A stretch of 64,000 nt of DNA from Leptidea sinapis (lineage: Eukaryota > Arthropoda > Insecta > Lepidoptera > Pieridae): contig NC_066310.1 of NCBI RefSeq assembly GCF_905404315.1, positions 7,502,001-7,566,000 of the forward strand. Reading direction: 5' to 3'. The notes under the pieces are model-generated. The model was not told the DNA's origin, did no database searches, and was given only the letters and a program-made list of their open reading frames with translations. Shown piece by piece: positions 25,601-32,260 of this stretch. The first letter of the stretch is position 1; each line of letters starts with the position of its first letter. Position numbers and translations under genes: made by a program.

Positions 25601-26343
25601 TAATGATCATGATATTCATAATTTTATAATAAGGCATTATCATTTATTAACAGCGGGTAATTGTGTTTATATTTGTGCAGTTACTGCTACACAATACACT
25701 CGTACTTAAAGTTTGCGGAGAGAAGAGGAGGACCGTGCAATCTACCTCCGCCGATGAGATCGTATGTCTAACAAGCGATTTATCGTGCACTGTATTTTGT
25801 TTGTCCGCACTGTTTTTTTTTTCTCTAAAATCTATAAAAACTGTACCAATATTAACTGTCTGCATAGTATTGAAATCATTGTCGGTTTGGTGCTAAGTTC
25901 TAACATCTTCTTTAATTTGCTTTGCATGTTGCATAATAGTCTCGTTTGTGTTGCGATTTGTGTTTGTGTGTCTAGTGTTATGTTTCTGTTGTATAATCTT
26001 ATTCTATGTCACAGATATTCATATGATTCCCAATTTTTCCATTTAAAAGCACATCTCTGTCTTACCGTATCCTGTATTCTCCTTAATGTTAATATTTCTA
26101 ATTATGTTTTCATCTCTAGGTGAAGCTATGCTTTCTCCACTAGTGATGTGCGGGCCACAAGGACTCGTATTTCTACGACCAGTGACACTCCGCCTTCCTC
26201 ACTGTGCTAACGCTGTCCCATCCCTAGGCCTGACAATCAAAGCTACCGACACTGAAGCCCATCTAAGTACTGACTGGGATCAAATTCACTTGCCCGCAAC
26301 GACGACTTTGAACACAGTTGCTGTTAAAGTTGACCATTTCTGA
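1436..26343 (+). CDS. pyd: polychaetoid / ZO-1-type MAGUK scaffold, 3' part (16 coding exons)
   Basis: This is the 3' portion of the insect ZO-1 homogue polychaetoid (Tamou). The family protein is a cytoplasmic scaffold at adherens and other cell junctions, built from PDZ domains, SH3, an inactive guanylate-kinase-like (GK) domain, a long disordered tail and a C-terminal ZU5 domain. Sixteen exons join in frame to 4734 nt (1577 codons plus TGA). Exons 1-3 encode the GK region, including FPAYERVVL, SSGIIRL, HALLDITPNAVDRLNYAQ and WVSETK. Exon 4 carries RLSYASSPESDLE and SSDPSIAT, which match my memory of insect pyd. Exons 5-14 are rich in Pro, Asn, Ser and His. Exon 15 is a large repeat-bearing exon, and exons 15-16 encode ZU5. 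All introns are GT/AG with matching phases. The 5' exons lie outside the window. Family assignment is near certain; individual junctions are manual calls, and alternative isoforms are likely. Confidence 0.95.
2263..2479 (+). CDS. pyd: pyd exon 2: GK-like domain core
   Basis: The acceptor is TTATTGTGACAG and the donor AA|GTAAGT. Joined to exon 1 (phase 1) it reads KMDNTLEDSKNKSSGIIRL, then HALLDITPNAVDRLNYAQ and YPIVIFMKAD. The DITPNAVDRLNYAQ stretch is strongly conserved from fly to vertebrate ZO-1. The exon ends in phase 2. Confidence 0.95.
2640..2760 (-). repeat. tRNA-derived SINE, family S1
   Basis: Minus-strand tRNA-like sequence: the plus strand shows the complement of a B box (GGGACTCGAACCCGCG) and of an A box (GAGCGCTCTTCCACTGAACC), followed by body sequence. 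It resembles the copies at 12956, 17150, 54535 and 60163. It lies in pyd intron 2. Confidence 0.75.
3265..3445 (+). CDS. pyd: pyd exon 3: end of GK-like domain
   Basis: The acceptor is ATGTGTCCACAG and the donor AAAG|GTGATT. It encodes SAHKSSKKLLEQCQQMERVW, then HVFTHTITL and LWVSETK. This is the ZO-1 pattern SxRKLYE...LFTTTINL...LVWVSEGK. It ends in phase 0, so either exon 4 or the candidate alternative exon at 5468 can follow in frame. Confidence 0.95.
3446..5467. other. pyd intron 3, first part
   Basis: AT-rich, no coding signal. A faint tRNA-like remnant (GAGATTCGATCCCTCGACC) lies near 4250-4275. The rest is unassigned. Confidence 0.45.
5468..6271 (+). CDS. candidate alternative 3' terminal exon of pyd, or nested single-exon gene
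   Basis: This 804-nt open stretch lies in intron 3 on the same strand. Its ATG is at 5477 (264 codons to TAA at 6269-6271). The protein starts MVSDIYFPVPPSQYPAFYP, is rich in Pro and Tyr, then has a more ordered Arg/Lys-rich half with VPEWKARLQKEIQPIERPVR and a small cluster CRIPNCNCNQKS. A pyrimidine-rich tract ending TGTAG lies just before 5468, and CAC GTT GAA joins the ATG in the phase left by exon 3 (phase 0). It could therefore be a terminal exon giving a pyd isoform without linker and ZU5, or an independent intronless gene starting at 5477. A candidate poly(A) signal AATAAA lies at 6683-6688. I do not recognise a domain. That this is coding is likely from its length and biased composition; which model is right is open. 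Confidence 0.6.
   Translation, partial: HVEMVSDIYFPVPPSQYPAFYPISYPIKFYPQAPQPIRSPNILSPNSNTTKRHGQLYDANRNHVIPYYYSETLNPCMPNNMYMTNMSNRPRPLNYPYDERSKLNTRLQNSSLSPQLTRIFKPPQTFRPYSVLETSAKPAPIAQRPTSVVPITDQFRPASAFFQKLPEKSTEVPEWKARLQKEIQPIERPVRICRIPNCNCNQKSFLNTTRLSESRTLPSMSKSLNKAKNLSLPTLKLDELDKNDKEIVVERDITVDKSISEQHLGYV
6683..6688 (+). promoter_or_regulatory. candidate poly(A) signal for the 5468-6271 exon
   Basis: AATAAA sits about 410 nt after the stop codon of the intronic open exon and about 220 nt before pyd exon 4. It would allow polyadenylation of a short pyd isoform or a nested transcript. The call rests only on the hexamer and its position. Confidence 0.35.
6911..7135 (+). CDS. pyd: pyd exon 4: post-GK acidic/serine segment
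   Basis: The acceptor is GAAAATAACAG. The exon reads RPEPLSDDFLFSMSSSTENR, then LSYASSPESDLE, LVKSSSDPSIATTQDN and ends VPPPYT. These blocks match the conserved region directly after GK in insect pyd as I recall it. The donor is ACG|GTTCGT, phase 0. The TTG inside LSDD is not a real start; translation simply continues from exon 3. Confidence 0.93.
7444..7594 (+). CDS. pyd: pyd exon 5: Gln/Asn/Pro-rich linker
   Basis: The acceptor is GTTTAATTACAG and the donor ACCG|GTATGT. It encodes QNAYDSKYGFSSNTNGQANN, then VGHNQHMSPASSEVPPYQ, SQSPPQSPLYGT and ends in phase 1. The sequence is disordered with several SP sites and a PPYQ motif that could bind WW domains (inference). Confidence 0.9.
7637..7990 (+). 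repeat. GC-rich block, probable 5' part of a LINE
   Basis: A compositionally distinct GC-rich stretch inside AT-rich intron 5, starting after a T run. It has a short open frame (MSDSSVGVSSSGHPIPTK and on to about 7850) and a small run of CTACTACTACTACGAG. An RTE-type 3' tail in the same orientation follows at 8140-8430, so both may be pieces of one internally deleted element. Family not recognised. Confidence 0.4.
8140..8435 (+). mobile_element. RTE-type LINE 3' tail, copy 1
   Basis: The degenerate coding tail of an RTE-like reverse transcriptase: TTGGATGAGGGCAGCGCAGG and GGCCCAGCAGTGAACGTCGT correspond to the usual WMRAAQDR and QQWT ending. It is broken by indels. A second copy lies at 51860-52810. 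Confidence 0.65.
8818..9097 (+). repeat. AGCTGACCC repeat, copy 1
   Basis: Begins AGCTGACCCAGCAAACGTTG and ends GCGAATTTTATATATTAGAT; internal block ATTTCATGAGAATCGGTCAA. This is a widespread interspersed repeat of lepidopteran genomes; its class is not decided here. Confidence 0.7.
9225..9752 (+). repeat. AGCTGACCC repeat, copy 2
   Basis: Starts AGCTGACCCGACAGACG and ends GAGAATTTTATATATTAGAA. It is a longer subtype sharing ATTTCATGAGAATCGGTCAA with copy 1 and CAGCAGAACTGTCAAACC with the copies at 50500, 56470 and 60620. Confidence 0.7.
9845..9978 (+). CDS. pyd: pyd exon 6: proline-rich linker
   Basis: The acceptor is TTCATTTCTAG and the donor TCT|GTAAGT. With the phase-1 base of exon 5 it reads VPELPPRSAQGGANIPGV, then TSRPAGGVLLPAPPPGRPSH. 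PELPPR and PAPPPGRP are candidate SH3 ligands. It ends in phase 0. Confidence 0.9.
10735..10975 (-). mobile_element. Jockey-type LINE J1 fragment
   Basis: The plus strand carries AAAACCGCACTGTGGAAGAA and GTGCGATGGTGGAATTC, the complement of the J1 C-terminal region also seen at 11578-11880 and 62368-62760. It is diverged and truncated. Confidence 0.6.
11395..11577 (-). mobile_element. Jockey-related LINE J2 3' fragment
   Basis: On the minus strand it reads a reverse-transcriptase tail with QLPAAVFPE- and LKAGNAFL-like blocks. It abuts a plus-strand J1 fragment at about 11577, making a head-to-head chimera. Confidence 0.55.
11578..11880 (+). mobile_element. Jockey-type LINE J1 3' end
   Basis: Plus-strand RT tail: LDVWRSSTVRFSRSFLPRTT, then LWNELLCAVFPGPYDMG and TFLKGRKRSCDSSGVA, with the 3'UTR GTGATCACTTAACACCAGG and TCCTCCTATTCCATAAAAAA. 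Small indels break the frame. Confidence 0.75.
11885..12115 (-). mobile_element. LINE J1 fragment, opposite orientation
   Basis: The complement of the IYHGECSEELFGLIPAAEFH block, directly after the plus-strand J1 copy. The pair forms a tail-to-tail arrangement just before pyd exon 7 (12144). Confidence 0.6.
12144..12287 (+). CDS. pyd: pyd exon 7: linker
   Basis: The acceptor is TTTTTTGTTTCAG and the donor ACA|GTATGA. It reads SRPSAQERLFGGKETSNEDS, then TYTARPTSMVIQPTLGQDSL and DRSRHNNT. It is exactly 48 codons with phase 0 at both ends, so it could be skipped without a frameshift. Confidence 0.9.
12390..12705 (-). repeat. tRNA-derived SINE, family S3, copy 1
   Basis: The minus strand has a tRNA-like head (plus shows GGATTCGAACCGGGGTCTTC and CCGATCTGAGCTATTGTAGT). 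The flank has GCTGTTTCTCATTAAAACAC and CGTTGGAGCCATTTCTGAG. Related copies lie at 45690 and 58265. Confidence 0.7.
12956..13150 (-). repeat. tRNA-derived SINE, family S1
   Basis: tRNA-like part at 12961-13040 (TGCGAGCGCTCTTCCACTGA on plus), followed by the S1 body ACTTTACAGTTGATAACCTG and CTGCTCAACGCCAGTATT. It lies about 50 bp before pyd exon 8. Confidence 0.75.
13204..13319 (+). CDS. pyd: pyd exon 8: linker
   Basis: The acceptor is ATATTTTCAACAG and the donor CTAT|GTGAGT. It encodes SSYDGTPYDYGGNNQTASMN, then SNRLPPNAPDDLKVAPPS, ending in phase 2. The GTPYDYGG stretch is tyrosine-rich and otherwise unstructured. Confidence 0.9.
13910..14150 (+). repeat. MITE-like element with terminal inverted repeats (partner of 17745-17995)
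   Basis: Core 13972-14132 begins TATGAAACGTGCAGTCATT and ends AATGACTGCACGTTTCATA, an 18-19 bp terminal inverted repeat. About 60 bp of left flank (AGCGATTCACTCGATTG) is also shared with the inverted copy at 17745-17995. Confidence 0.75.
14240..15815 (-). mobile_element. Non-LTR retrotransposon remnant with reverse transcriptase
   Basis: The minus strand carries RT motifs in order: KAFDRVNHG (about 15715), SGVPQGSHLGPLFFNMFIND and FADDLK (15407-15610), CNENAISLNPEKC and RDLGVILDSKLRF (15151-15429), and an SAPIYRCMKIYNSIHNIVP tail (14701-14886). Frameshifts and stops break it into pieces. GVPQGS and ADD are RT palm motifs; ADD is the catalytic site. The AT-rich 14240-14700 is probably its 3'UTR. 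It lies in pyd intron 8. Confidence 0.8.
15870..15989 (+). CDS. pyd: pyd exon 9: linker
   Basis: The acceptor is TATTTTCTTACAG and the donor ACAG|GTAAAT. It reads KMEGPPPGVTSHPHMQSPQR, then NSNSHEHNSLDYRPPDNNY. It enters and leaves in phase 2. It lies just downstream of a LINE remnant (14240-15815, - strand) in intron 8. Confidence 0.9.
16332..16460 (+). CDS. pyd: pyd exon 10: linker
   Basis: The acceptor is TTATTTACAG and the donor ACAG|GTAATA. It encodes SRVPGQDNYRGGRPALPNGP, then TMGPVHARGPSLPNVTANDH. It enters and leaves in phase 2, like exon 9, so exons 9 and 10 can be skipped singly or together without a frameshift. Confidence 0.9.
17150..17340 (+). repeat. tRNA-derived SINE, family S1
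   Basis: Body AAGCCACAACCTAAGAGTTG, then a tRNA-like part at 17217-17291 with an A box (TGGCTCAGTGGAAAGAGCG) and a B box (GGTTCGAGTCC), and tail TTCATAAATTTCCTTTTC. No acceptor stem pairs, so it is not a tRNA gene. Confidence 0.75.
17365..17525 (+). repeat. direct repeat, upstream of exon 11
   Basis: About 160 bp nearly identical to 18202-18368, e.g. AAAGGTAAAAGTACTAACAT and GTGCCTTAACGTAACCTGAA. Only a few base differences were seen by eye. Confidence 0.85.
17745..17995 (-). repeat. MITE-like element, inverted copy of 13910-14150
   Basis: The reverse complement matches the first copy over about 240 bp, including GACAGATTGACAGATG, TATAATCTTGCA, AAGCAACTGTTCGCTT and TTATGTCAAATGACTGCAC. It ends about 25 bp before exon 11. 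Confidence 0.8.
18021..18144 (+). CDS. pyd: pyd exon 11: polyproline linker
   Basis: The acceptor is TTTTTTTAACAG and the donor GGG|GTATGT. It reads GRTNSASTADYGRSGAPPYK, then PVPPPKPKHYRPPPPEAIRN. PVPPPKPKHY and RPPPPE are strong candidate SH3/EVH1-type ligands. It ends in phase 0. Direct repeats of about 160 bp lie on both sides (17365-17525 and 18202-18368). Confidence 0.92.
18202..18368 (+). repeat. direct repeat, downstream of exon 11
   Basis: Second copy of the repeat at 17365-17525. Together they flank exon 11 (18021-18144). Confidence 0.85.
18591..18758 (+). CDS. pyd: pyd exon 12: Gly/Pro/His-rich linker
   Basis: The acceptor is TATTAACAG and the donor CAG|GTAAGT. It encodes NMEPNSMGANMMGSPRGPGP, then HYSHSHSMSQPAHPTHPMHG and HPHNYQQ. 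It is 56 codons, phase 0 at both ends. The histidine-rich stretch is disordered; no function is evident from sequence. Confidence 0.9.
18990..19076 (+). repeat. interrupted CA microsatellite
   Basis: CACACAAACGCACAGATACA-type dinucleotide array, 35 bp before pyd exon 13. A cysteine/valine-rich minus-strand ORF here is only a product of the repeat. Confidence 0.9.
19111..19207 (+). CDS. pyd: pyd exon 13: Gly/Pro-rich linker
   Basis: The acceptor is ACTATTCGCAG and the donor ATTG|GTAATA. It reads GIYGGGAPGVPPYSGPPQHH, then RAINLPHNPHLI, ending in phase 1. Exon 16 also needs a phase-1 donor, so exon 13 could in principle join exon 16 directly and skip exons 14-15. Confidence 0.9.
19380..19985 (+). 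pseudogene. mariner transposase fragment (in pyd intron 13)
   Basis: Plus-strand pieces read MNLTRENFRSMIYYD, CGLTQQQSYDRLR, SRATIYNWFN, IGMGQVQKIL and RKLCIRWIPH, the helix-turn-helix half of a mariner transposase. Stops and frameshifts interrupt it, and the catalytic half is missing after about 19900. Not the same copy type as 43168-44470. Confidence 0.75.
20331..20406 (+). CDS. pyd: pyd exon 14: short linker exon
   Basis: The acceptor is TATTCTTACAG and the donor TGAG|GTAACA. It reads DLAGSREQRGSAFELYRKPQ and HMHNL, ending in phase 2. SAFELYRKP resembles a conserved short block that I recall before the C-terminal region of insect pyd (recall is weak). Confidence 0.88.
20407..22919. other. 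pyd intron 14, no gene seen
   Basis: About 2.5 kb of AT-rich sequence without open frames or recognised repeats. It looks like the most unique long intron in the window. The donor is GAG|GTAACA and the acceptor TTTCCACAG. Confidence 0.5.
22920..25375 (+). CDS. pyd: pyd exon 15: giant exon with tyrosine repeats and first half of ZU5
   Basis: This 2456-nt exon follows TTTCCACAG and joins exon 14 in phase 2 (819 codons). Its N-terminal part is very basic (KTKKKLSKKPSFIKNAV, then FRSKKTRKVSRQKSL), followed by repeated R-x-x-S blocks such as LKRQSSFYED, LRRQNSMCE and LRRQNSLIE. From about 23620 to 24995 there are about twenty units of the form PY-x-[ST]-[RK]-x-E, for example SPYVTRAE, SPYATKEE, PPYISRSE and SPYGTRSE. 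The last part, HTTWGIFDSEGGVLEDRHWG then GVSLIIPPKAIAPG and KIYFTVSDPR, is the start of ZU5. The donor is AACG|GTAAAT (phase 1). Reading through it gives only 13 further residues before TAG at 25414-25416. Confidence 0.93.
25376..26119 (+). other. pyd intron 15, splits ZU5
   Basis: 744-bp intron. If retained, translation ends after 13 codons (TAG at 25414-25416), giving a truncated ZU5. No repeat is obvious. Confidence 0.7.
26120..26343 (+). CDS. pyd: pyd exon 16: end of ZU5 domain and stop
   Basis: The acceptor is TTTTCATCTCTAG. With the phase-1 G of exon 15 it reads GEAMLSPLVMCGPQGL, then FLRPVTLRLPHC and STDWDQIHLP, ending TVAVKVDHF and TGA. MLSPLVMCGPQG followed by FxxPVxLRLPHC is diagnostic for the ZU5 domain of ZO-1 proteins, which binds partners at the C-terminus. 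This is the last coding exon. Confidence 0.95.
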
Positions 26344-27310
26344 ACTAGTATTTAAATACAAAAAGGTTTGAGCTGCATTGTTTGCACTTAGAGATGGTCT
26401 TCTGTATCAGTAGCTTATATTGTTGTACATTTTACTATTAACGGTCTTGGTTTTTAGTGTATATAATTTTATTGAATTTAGGTCCATGCTACAATGGCAG
26501 TATGTGGTCGATTGTTGTTATTGTGAATGCAATATGAATCTTGTGTGACACAGTCGATACACAAAACGGGATTGAAATTAATAAGCAAATTAATATTCCA
26601 TGTGGAATCTTAGTTGCAAAATCATAGGCAACTTTGCTGCAAAGTCCTTAATCCCTTAATATTTTGTTATGCAATAAAAACTTTTTACATCGGACATATG
26701 TTACTGATGTATATAATTAAATTAAGTAAATCCCACCTAAATTGTAACTGGGGTTAATATCTATTCGTAAGTGGTGCTATCGCGTCGAAAAACAGAATCT
26801 CGAGCTTAATAACGTGTCTTTTTCGAGATAATTCTTATCTTAGCAATTGTACCCGTTTTCAATATTTTATGTAAGTTCTTCGAAGGTTTGAGCCTGACTG
26901 CATTAGGTAATTGTATAATACCCTGTATTAGTTTGATGAAATGTTGTATTTTAATGGTACGCGTCGAACATGCCACGTAAATCTTAAATTCAACTTTCGT
27001 ACGTATTACTCAAATTGTATTCGAAGTTTGTACAATTTGGGAGTGTTGCTCTCAAATTATTGCCACACGAGGTGATATTTTTTGTTGTTTTAATTCCATT
27101 CAAAAAACTACGACTATCGTTATTTAATTGGACACTTCTATACTTTATTCAATTTGTGTTATCGTAAACTGCTATTAAGTTAACTAGACACTCGGCCTGA
27201 AATACTGGAGAAGGTTGTGATTCTTCTCATGTTTAAAGTTTATTTTGACTTATTAAACATAGTCTAAATCGTTACTGTATTAAATATTATAACACTTTAA
27301 CAATAAATAG
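26344..27310 (+). other. pyd: pyd 3' untranslated region (extent estimated)
   Basis: Sequence after the TGA looks single-copy, AT-rich and without open frames or recognisable repeats. AATAAA hexamers occur at 26673-26678 and 27302-27307, giving possible 3'UTRs of about 0.35 kb and 1.0 kb. Which is used cannot be told from sequence. Confidence 0.5.
26673..26678 (+). promoter_or_regulatory. pyd: candidate proximal poly(A) signal of pyd
   Basis: AATAAA in TGCAATAAAAAC, 330 nt after the stop. A second AATAAA lies at 27302-27307. Confidence 0.45.
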
Positions 27311-28490
27311 AAAAGTTTAAAGAGTTTAGCTGGGCTTTTCTCAGTGACATAATAATACCGTTATTTACGGAAATGTTAAAGTATAAACTGAAATGGTAAC
27401 TGATGTAAATTTTTTCAGTAATTAAGTTGGTATAAATATTATTAACTAGTCGACGCGTACCTTTAAAATCATAACAAAAAGATTGTTAACATAACTCGCA
27501 GGAGTCGTAAAAATAGTTATTAAGATACCTTACCACGAGTTGATTACGGATCTAGAATTATCATATTATACTGTTATATTTAACCAATTGTATTTTAGTA
27601 ATATTAGTTAACGGTTAATTCCTTTGGCTTCCGTAGTTAAAATGTTATTTTAATGTTAAATCAATAATTATCACTAATAATTAACTTTTTGGCCTGAGAG
27701 TGGCGAAAGTCATTTAATATGTAAGAATTAGACTATTGTTTGTCATTATGTTATTTTCTAGTGATATTACGATATTACCTTTGACTCGACTATTAAATTT
27801 TATATTTACAGAATTCTTGAGTTTTATTTTATTTATATTGAATGATGAAATACTTAATAGAATTGATCTTTGATTGACTCACCTCTAATTCAAACTTTTT
27901 GTTACAATTCTTACTTCTTTTGTTGATATTTTATCGAGGATAAGTCCTGTCATAGTATCAGATGCAGTCAACGAAAATTTTGAGCATTTTGAGCAACTTA
28001 TTATTATTATTGTTAGGTAAAAGTGAGATATGAAAAGTAATTTGTAAAATTTTTCTCTTTTCCTTTGATTTTATGTAATACATATCTTTTTATTGATATT
28101 GAAGTATTTTTTTTTTGAAAAATCATTCGGGTCGCGTATTGATAAGAAGTATAGCTTCTTGCGTGCATGCATAAGTAAACACACACTTTTTTTCTTCATA
28201 TTTTCCGCATTTTGTCCACCGCAGTCCTTGTACAATAATGTAAATGATAACCATACGCGTCTTTATTTAGTCAATGCACCGACCATTGTTCGAGATAAAT
28301 GGTCCAAGATATACGTAAGATCGGACTACTTTGCAGTGCGCTATCTTATTAAGTGCTAGTGAATTATTGTTACTGCAGTCAACAATTATCATCTTGGTTC
28401 TGCTACGATTAATCTTTAACCTGATCTCGAAGCTCACACTGTCTTAACTAAATGCTATGAGGTATCTCAAGTGTTAATTGAAAATGAAAA
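27311..28490. other. intergenic AT-rich sequence
   Basis: No gene. The segment 28140-28200 (CTTCTTGCGTGCATGCATAA) repeats 10590-10645, so it is an interspersed repeat fragment. Confidence 0.45.
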
Positions 28491-28784
28491 TGAAAAATAT
28501 TTATTTCAGTAATAAAAATGGTACAAACATAGTAGTGGATATGACCTTGTATTAAGTAAGAGACCTTTGGCCAACTTGGTATTAACAAAAACCAAAAAAA
28601 AAAGGATCACAATTTAAGTCTATATAAATAAAATATATATATATAACAAATGAAAAATATTATACGAACAGGATAAATAAGTGTTATAAAAATACCCATA
28701 GCCTTTACATTTCACACGAATTACCAGATTCAAATACCGATTTAACCCGTTATTTAACAGTTATTAAAACGTTGGTGTTTCCAG

Positions 28785-28922
28785 GAATCATATAGATACG
28801 CGGAATAGCGTGTACTCCTTCCTAAAGGGCAAAATGCTGTGATTCCTCTGGTGTTCCAGGAGACTGGGCGGTGGTGATCACATGAATACGTACGTTCGTT
28901 TGTTCTCCTCTTCCATAAATAA
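28785..28922 (+). mobile_element. LINE J1 3' terminus
   Basis: Short 5'-truncated copy: CTGTGATTCCTCTGGTGTTC, GGTGGTGATCACATGAA, then TTCCATAAATAA at the 3' end. Confidence 0.65.
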
Positions 28923-29212
28923 CCGTTAAATTACAAAACCGGTTCAAAGTCATGATCCTAATTGACTAATTGGAAAGGGACTTAGGCTACCTTTTATCGC
29001 GAAAAAAGGCTCCTATGTCAACATAGGGGATGGCAGTCTCTATGGAAGTACTTAATTATCGAAGATGTCACCATAAAACGATACATAGTTTTATTTTTAG
29101 GCACTTGATTAGTTATTACATACATACACTTATTTAGTTAGTATTACTAGCTATTTGTTCTAGCGTAAAATTTCCATCCGTGTGGGGTTGAAATAGGGGA
29201 TGACAGTTTCAT

Positions 29213-29500
29213 TTTGTTTTTTATGACAGTAAAGGACGAGACGAACAGGACGTTCAGCTGATGGTAATTGATACGCCCTGCCCATTTCATTGTAGTGCCG
29301 CTCAGGATTCTTGAAAAACCCAAAAATTCAGAGCGGCACTACAGTTGCGCTCGTCTCAAGAGACATAAGATGTTCTCATTTTCCTAGTTATTTCACTAGC
29401 TACGGCGCCCTTCAGACCGAAACACAATAATGCTTACACATTACTGCTACACGGCAGAAGTAGGCGCCGTTGGAATACCCATAATCGAGAAAAAAGAACG
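29213..29500 (+). repeat. GACGAGC repeat, copy 1
   Basis: Contains GACGTTCAGCTGATGGTAAT, GTGCCGCTCAGGATTCTTGA and TAGCTACGGCGCCCTTCAGA. An abundant interspersed repeat, about 300 bp, class undecided. Other copies: 34881, 36655 (partial), 37199, 44725, 47135 and 51055. Confidence 0.75.
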
Positions 29501-29510
29501 CTTAAAAAAA

Positions 29511-29841
29511 AACTACGTTTAAAAAAACCGCCTTCCAGCACTGAAAAGTATAAAATAACTAAATAATTTAATACACTCAATGCCTATAATTTTGATAAAA
29601 TATATATAGGGCTTAATTCGGTGCCTACTCGCTTGGGTTGTTTTGTTCTAGACGAAGCTATGCCGCTCAATGTCACGTGTGGCGAGGGGACCTACTATTA
29701 CATTTATCTTAGCACCGAATTCAAACCTATCAATAGATAGTATTTTATTAATATTATAGGCATTGAGTGTATTAAATTAAGTCTTTATTAAGTTATTTTA
29801 TACTTTTCAGTGTTGGAAGGCGGTTTTTTTAAACGTAGTTT
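29511..29841. repeat. foldback element, 331 bp
   Basis: Left arm 29511-29590 and right arm 29753-29841 are nearly perfect reverse complements (AAACTACGTTTAAAAAAACC and TATTTTATACTTTTCAGTG ends). Inner parts also pair (AATTCGGTGC against GCACCGAATT). It is probably a palindromic MITE related to the GAAGTCGGTT family. Confidence 0.85.
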
Positions 29842-30179
29842 GTTTTATTTAGTGTATGCACCGGTGGTTCTGTTAACTACAGTACGATTTCTCTAGATTA
29901 CATCAAGTAAATAAAGTCATATATTAATAGTCATTATTTTAGGAAGTTGTGGGTAGGTCTACGAATGGTGCCGCGCGCTTTAAACAATATATATCCCACG
30001 AAACGGGAACGGAAAAAAGGATTTGAGTCCGAAAAATTGCTTTTAGAAACTCTATTTCACGTTCTTGTGAGATACTGAAATATCGTGAAGAACGTTTGTT
30101 AGCTATGAGTGATAGGTAGCCTAGGACCCACTTATTTGGACACGCGTTTTATATTTATAAGATAGTTTATAATAATGTA

Positions 30180-30440
30180 ATAATAATATATTGACACACT
30201 CTTACACAAATTATCTTGCCCCAAACTAGGCATAGCCCTATGGGTACAAGACAACGATATATTAAATAGAATATACTTACTTAAACATACATAAATACAT
30301 ATCAACATCCATGACTCGGAAGCAAACAATCATATTCATCATATAAATGATTGCAACTGCCGGGGTTCGAACCCGGGACCTCTAGCTCAGTAGGCAGAGT
30401 CACTAACCACTGGTCTATAGGGATCGTGGAATATATAATT
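30180..30440 (-). repeat. tRNA-derived SINE, family S2, copy 1
   Basis: The tRNA-like head is on the minus strand (plus: GGGGTTCGAACCCGGGACC and TCAGTAGGCAGAGTCACTAA), with CATCCATGACTCGGAAGCAA in the body. A second copy lies at 41925-42065. Confidence 0.7.
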
Positions 30441-30660
30441 GACCTAAATAAACTCCTAAAAAAGCCGTACACAAACTATAATTATATCGTCCACGTAAAC
30501 ATACACATTCATAAAATGAAAACTACTGAGCCAAACGAAATGGCAAACATTCCGCATCAAACTAAAGAACAATCACTAAAATCGGATCATAAATCTCAGC
30601 GTAATCGCTGTAAAAAATACCAATTGAATTAAGAACCGCCTCCTTTGTGAAGTCGGTTAA
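30441..30660 (-). repeat. GAAGTCGGTT-family repeat
   Basis: Reads CTCCTAAAAAAGCCGTACAC to GAAGTCGGTTAAAAAG. It is the reverse complement of much of 49055-49330. Confidence 0.6.
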
Positions 30661-31840
30661 AAAGTTACAGGACAACTTCCAGAATTATCCATATTAATTT
30701 AATTTTATTAAGGATTTTATGTCTAGATTTACATTTATAAACAGATGGACTATGGATGTCAGGTGCTCCACGATATTCGTGTAGCCAGGGTGTATCAAGT
30801 ACAGATTCTATAGACACATAATATTATTACAGAACGAAATGGAAAAAGGCTGCACATGCCTAGAAACCGATTGAAGACTTTTATATCCATGGCATTATCG
30901 CTTTTAAACTTACTATTAAAAGCATCCAACGCTCAAAAGATGCGAAATAACTAGGCTTAAAGTGTGAGTGTCTGAAATAACAGTGCCATGACATATTATT
31001 TAAGTGAATGAAGTAAGTCATAACACAAAATAGTTCACATGTCAGAAGTGGAACCTGAATTGTGCATGAACGTCTAAACTGCATATGAAGTCCTGGTACA
31101 TGGTTGCTACGATGACACATAACTTCAACCGCTATGAAAGACATTAGTATTACCGATATCATATTTATGTTCTCCTGGTATTTATGTAGTAATACGTCGT
31201 GCGCATGACGTTAGAATATATTAAGGTATACTCGCGTCTGACAATCTCTTCTTCAACTATGATCGCCTGGTACAAAACACCGTAAAATGGTTCCTATCTC
31301 ATTTGCTCCCACGTTAAATATAATGAATTTATTTGTCTTTTTCTTTTTACCGTCGCGCTTTTTCGTTTCATCGACTATCACAAAGATGCTATAGAAGTTT
31401 TCACTTCAAAAAAGAAACCTTCATAACACAACATCCTCCATAGTTCGCATCTTATCATTATTCAATCCCTGCATTGTTACGAGATGACCGTTTTTGTAAA
31501 TTTAAAGCGACCTCTGACCACAAATGAGCAAGATAAAAAAGCAATGGGCCTTGACCTGTTCCAATGAAGACAAGCGCAGTGGACATTAGCTTGTCGTCTC
31601 ACGTCTGTGTAAATGGTCCGCCCCGCTAAGGCACTATTATCGTTGAATCAGTTTAATAACAATGCCTTCATATCTTTGACCATAATCTGAATTCTCGTAT
31701 GAAATTCTTTCGAAAAGCAGTCATATGCCACCTTAGATGAAACAAAGTTTTTGATGCTCCATATTAACACTTATGGTGCTATAATTTAAGTTCAGTTAAG
31801 AGCTGTTTGTGCTATATATCATTTAAATAAATAAATAAAT
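30661..31840. other. intergenic, possible decayed element
   Basis: No gene supported. A minus-strand 93-codon open frame (30881-31162) has no recognisable domain and is in the length range expected by chance. Confidence 0.35.
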
Positions 31841-31841
31841 A

Positions 31842-32260
31842 TTATGACTGTTCATTGTCAGTACATTTATGACAATTTAACATACGCACGATACGATCAC
31901 AAAAATCATTACCATTTTGCTCTAAATAGTGATTTTCATTATGATGACACAAGGAAGGGGGATAATAATCATAAGGGATTACTTGTAACTAATTCTAGTA
32001 ATCTCTAATAAGCTTTAAGGGTTAATAATAAATTTAACTGTTTTATAAAAAATGGATTTGTCGTAAATCCTACTACTCCACAGCTGAATATGTAAGTGAT
32101 CAGACAACCTGGGACTAGATTATGATTATTTAATAATGTAATAAAAAAGACAGTAAAATATTGTATATTTTATTTTATTAAAAATAGCGCAAAAAAAAGA
32201 ACGCTGGGAGGGTTTCTCTCAGAACGCCATTTGAGAAAATAAATGCCATTTATGTTTTTT
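31842..32260 (+). mobile_element. LINE-N 3' end, copy F
   Basis: Plus-strand copy starting ATGACTGTTCATTGTCAG, with CACAGCTGAATATG and the 3'UTR AGAACGCTGGGAGGGTTTC. More diverged than the other copies. Confidence 0.7.

Noticed and set aside
30881..31162. Minus-strand 93-codon ORF
   Set aside because: No recognisable domain, no conserved context, in a repeat-rich intergenic stretch.
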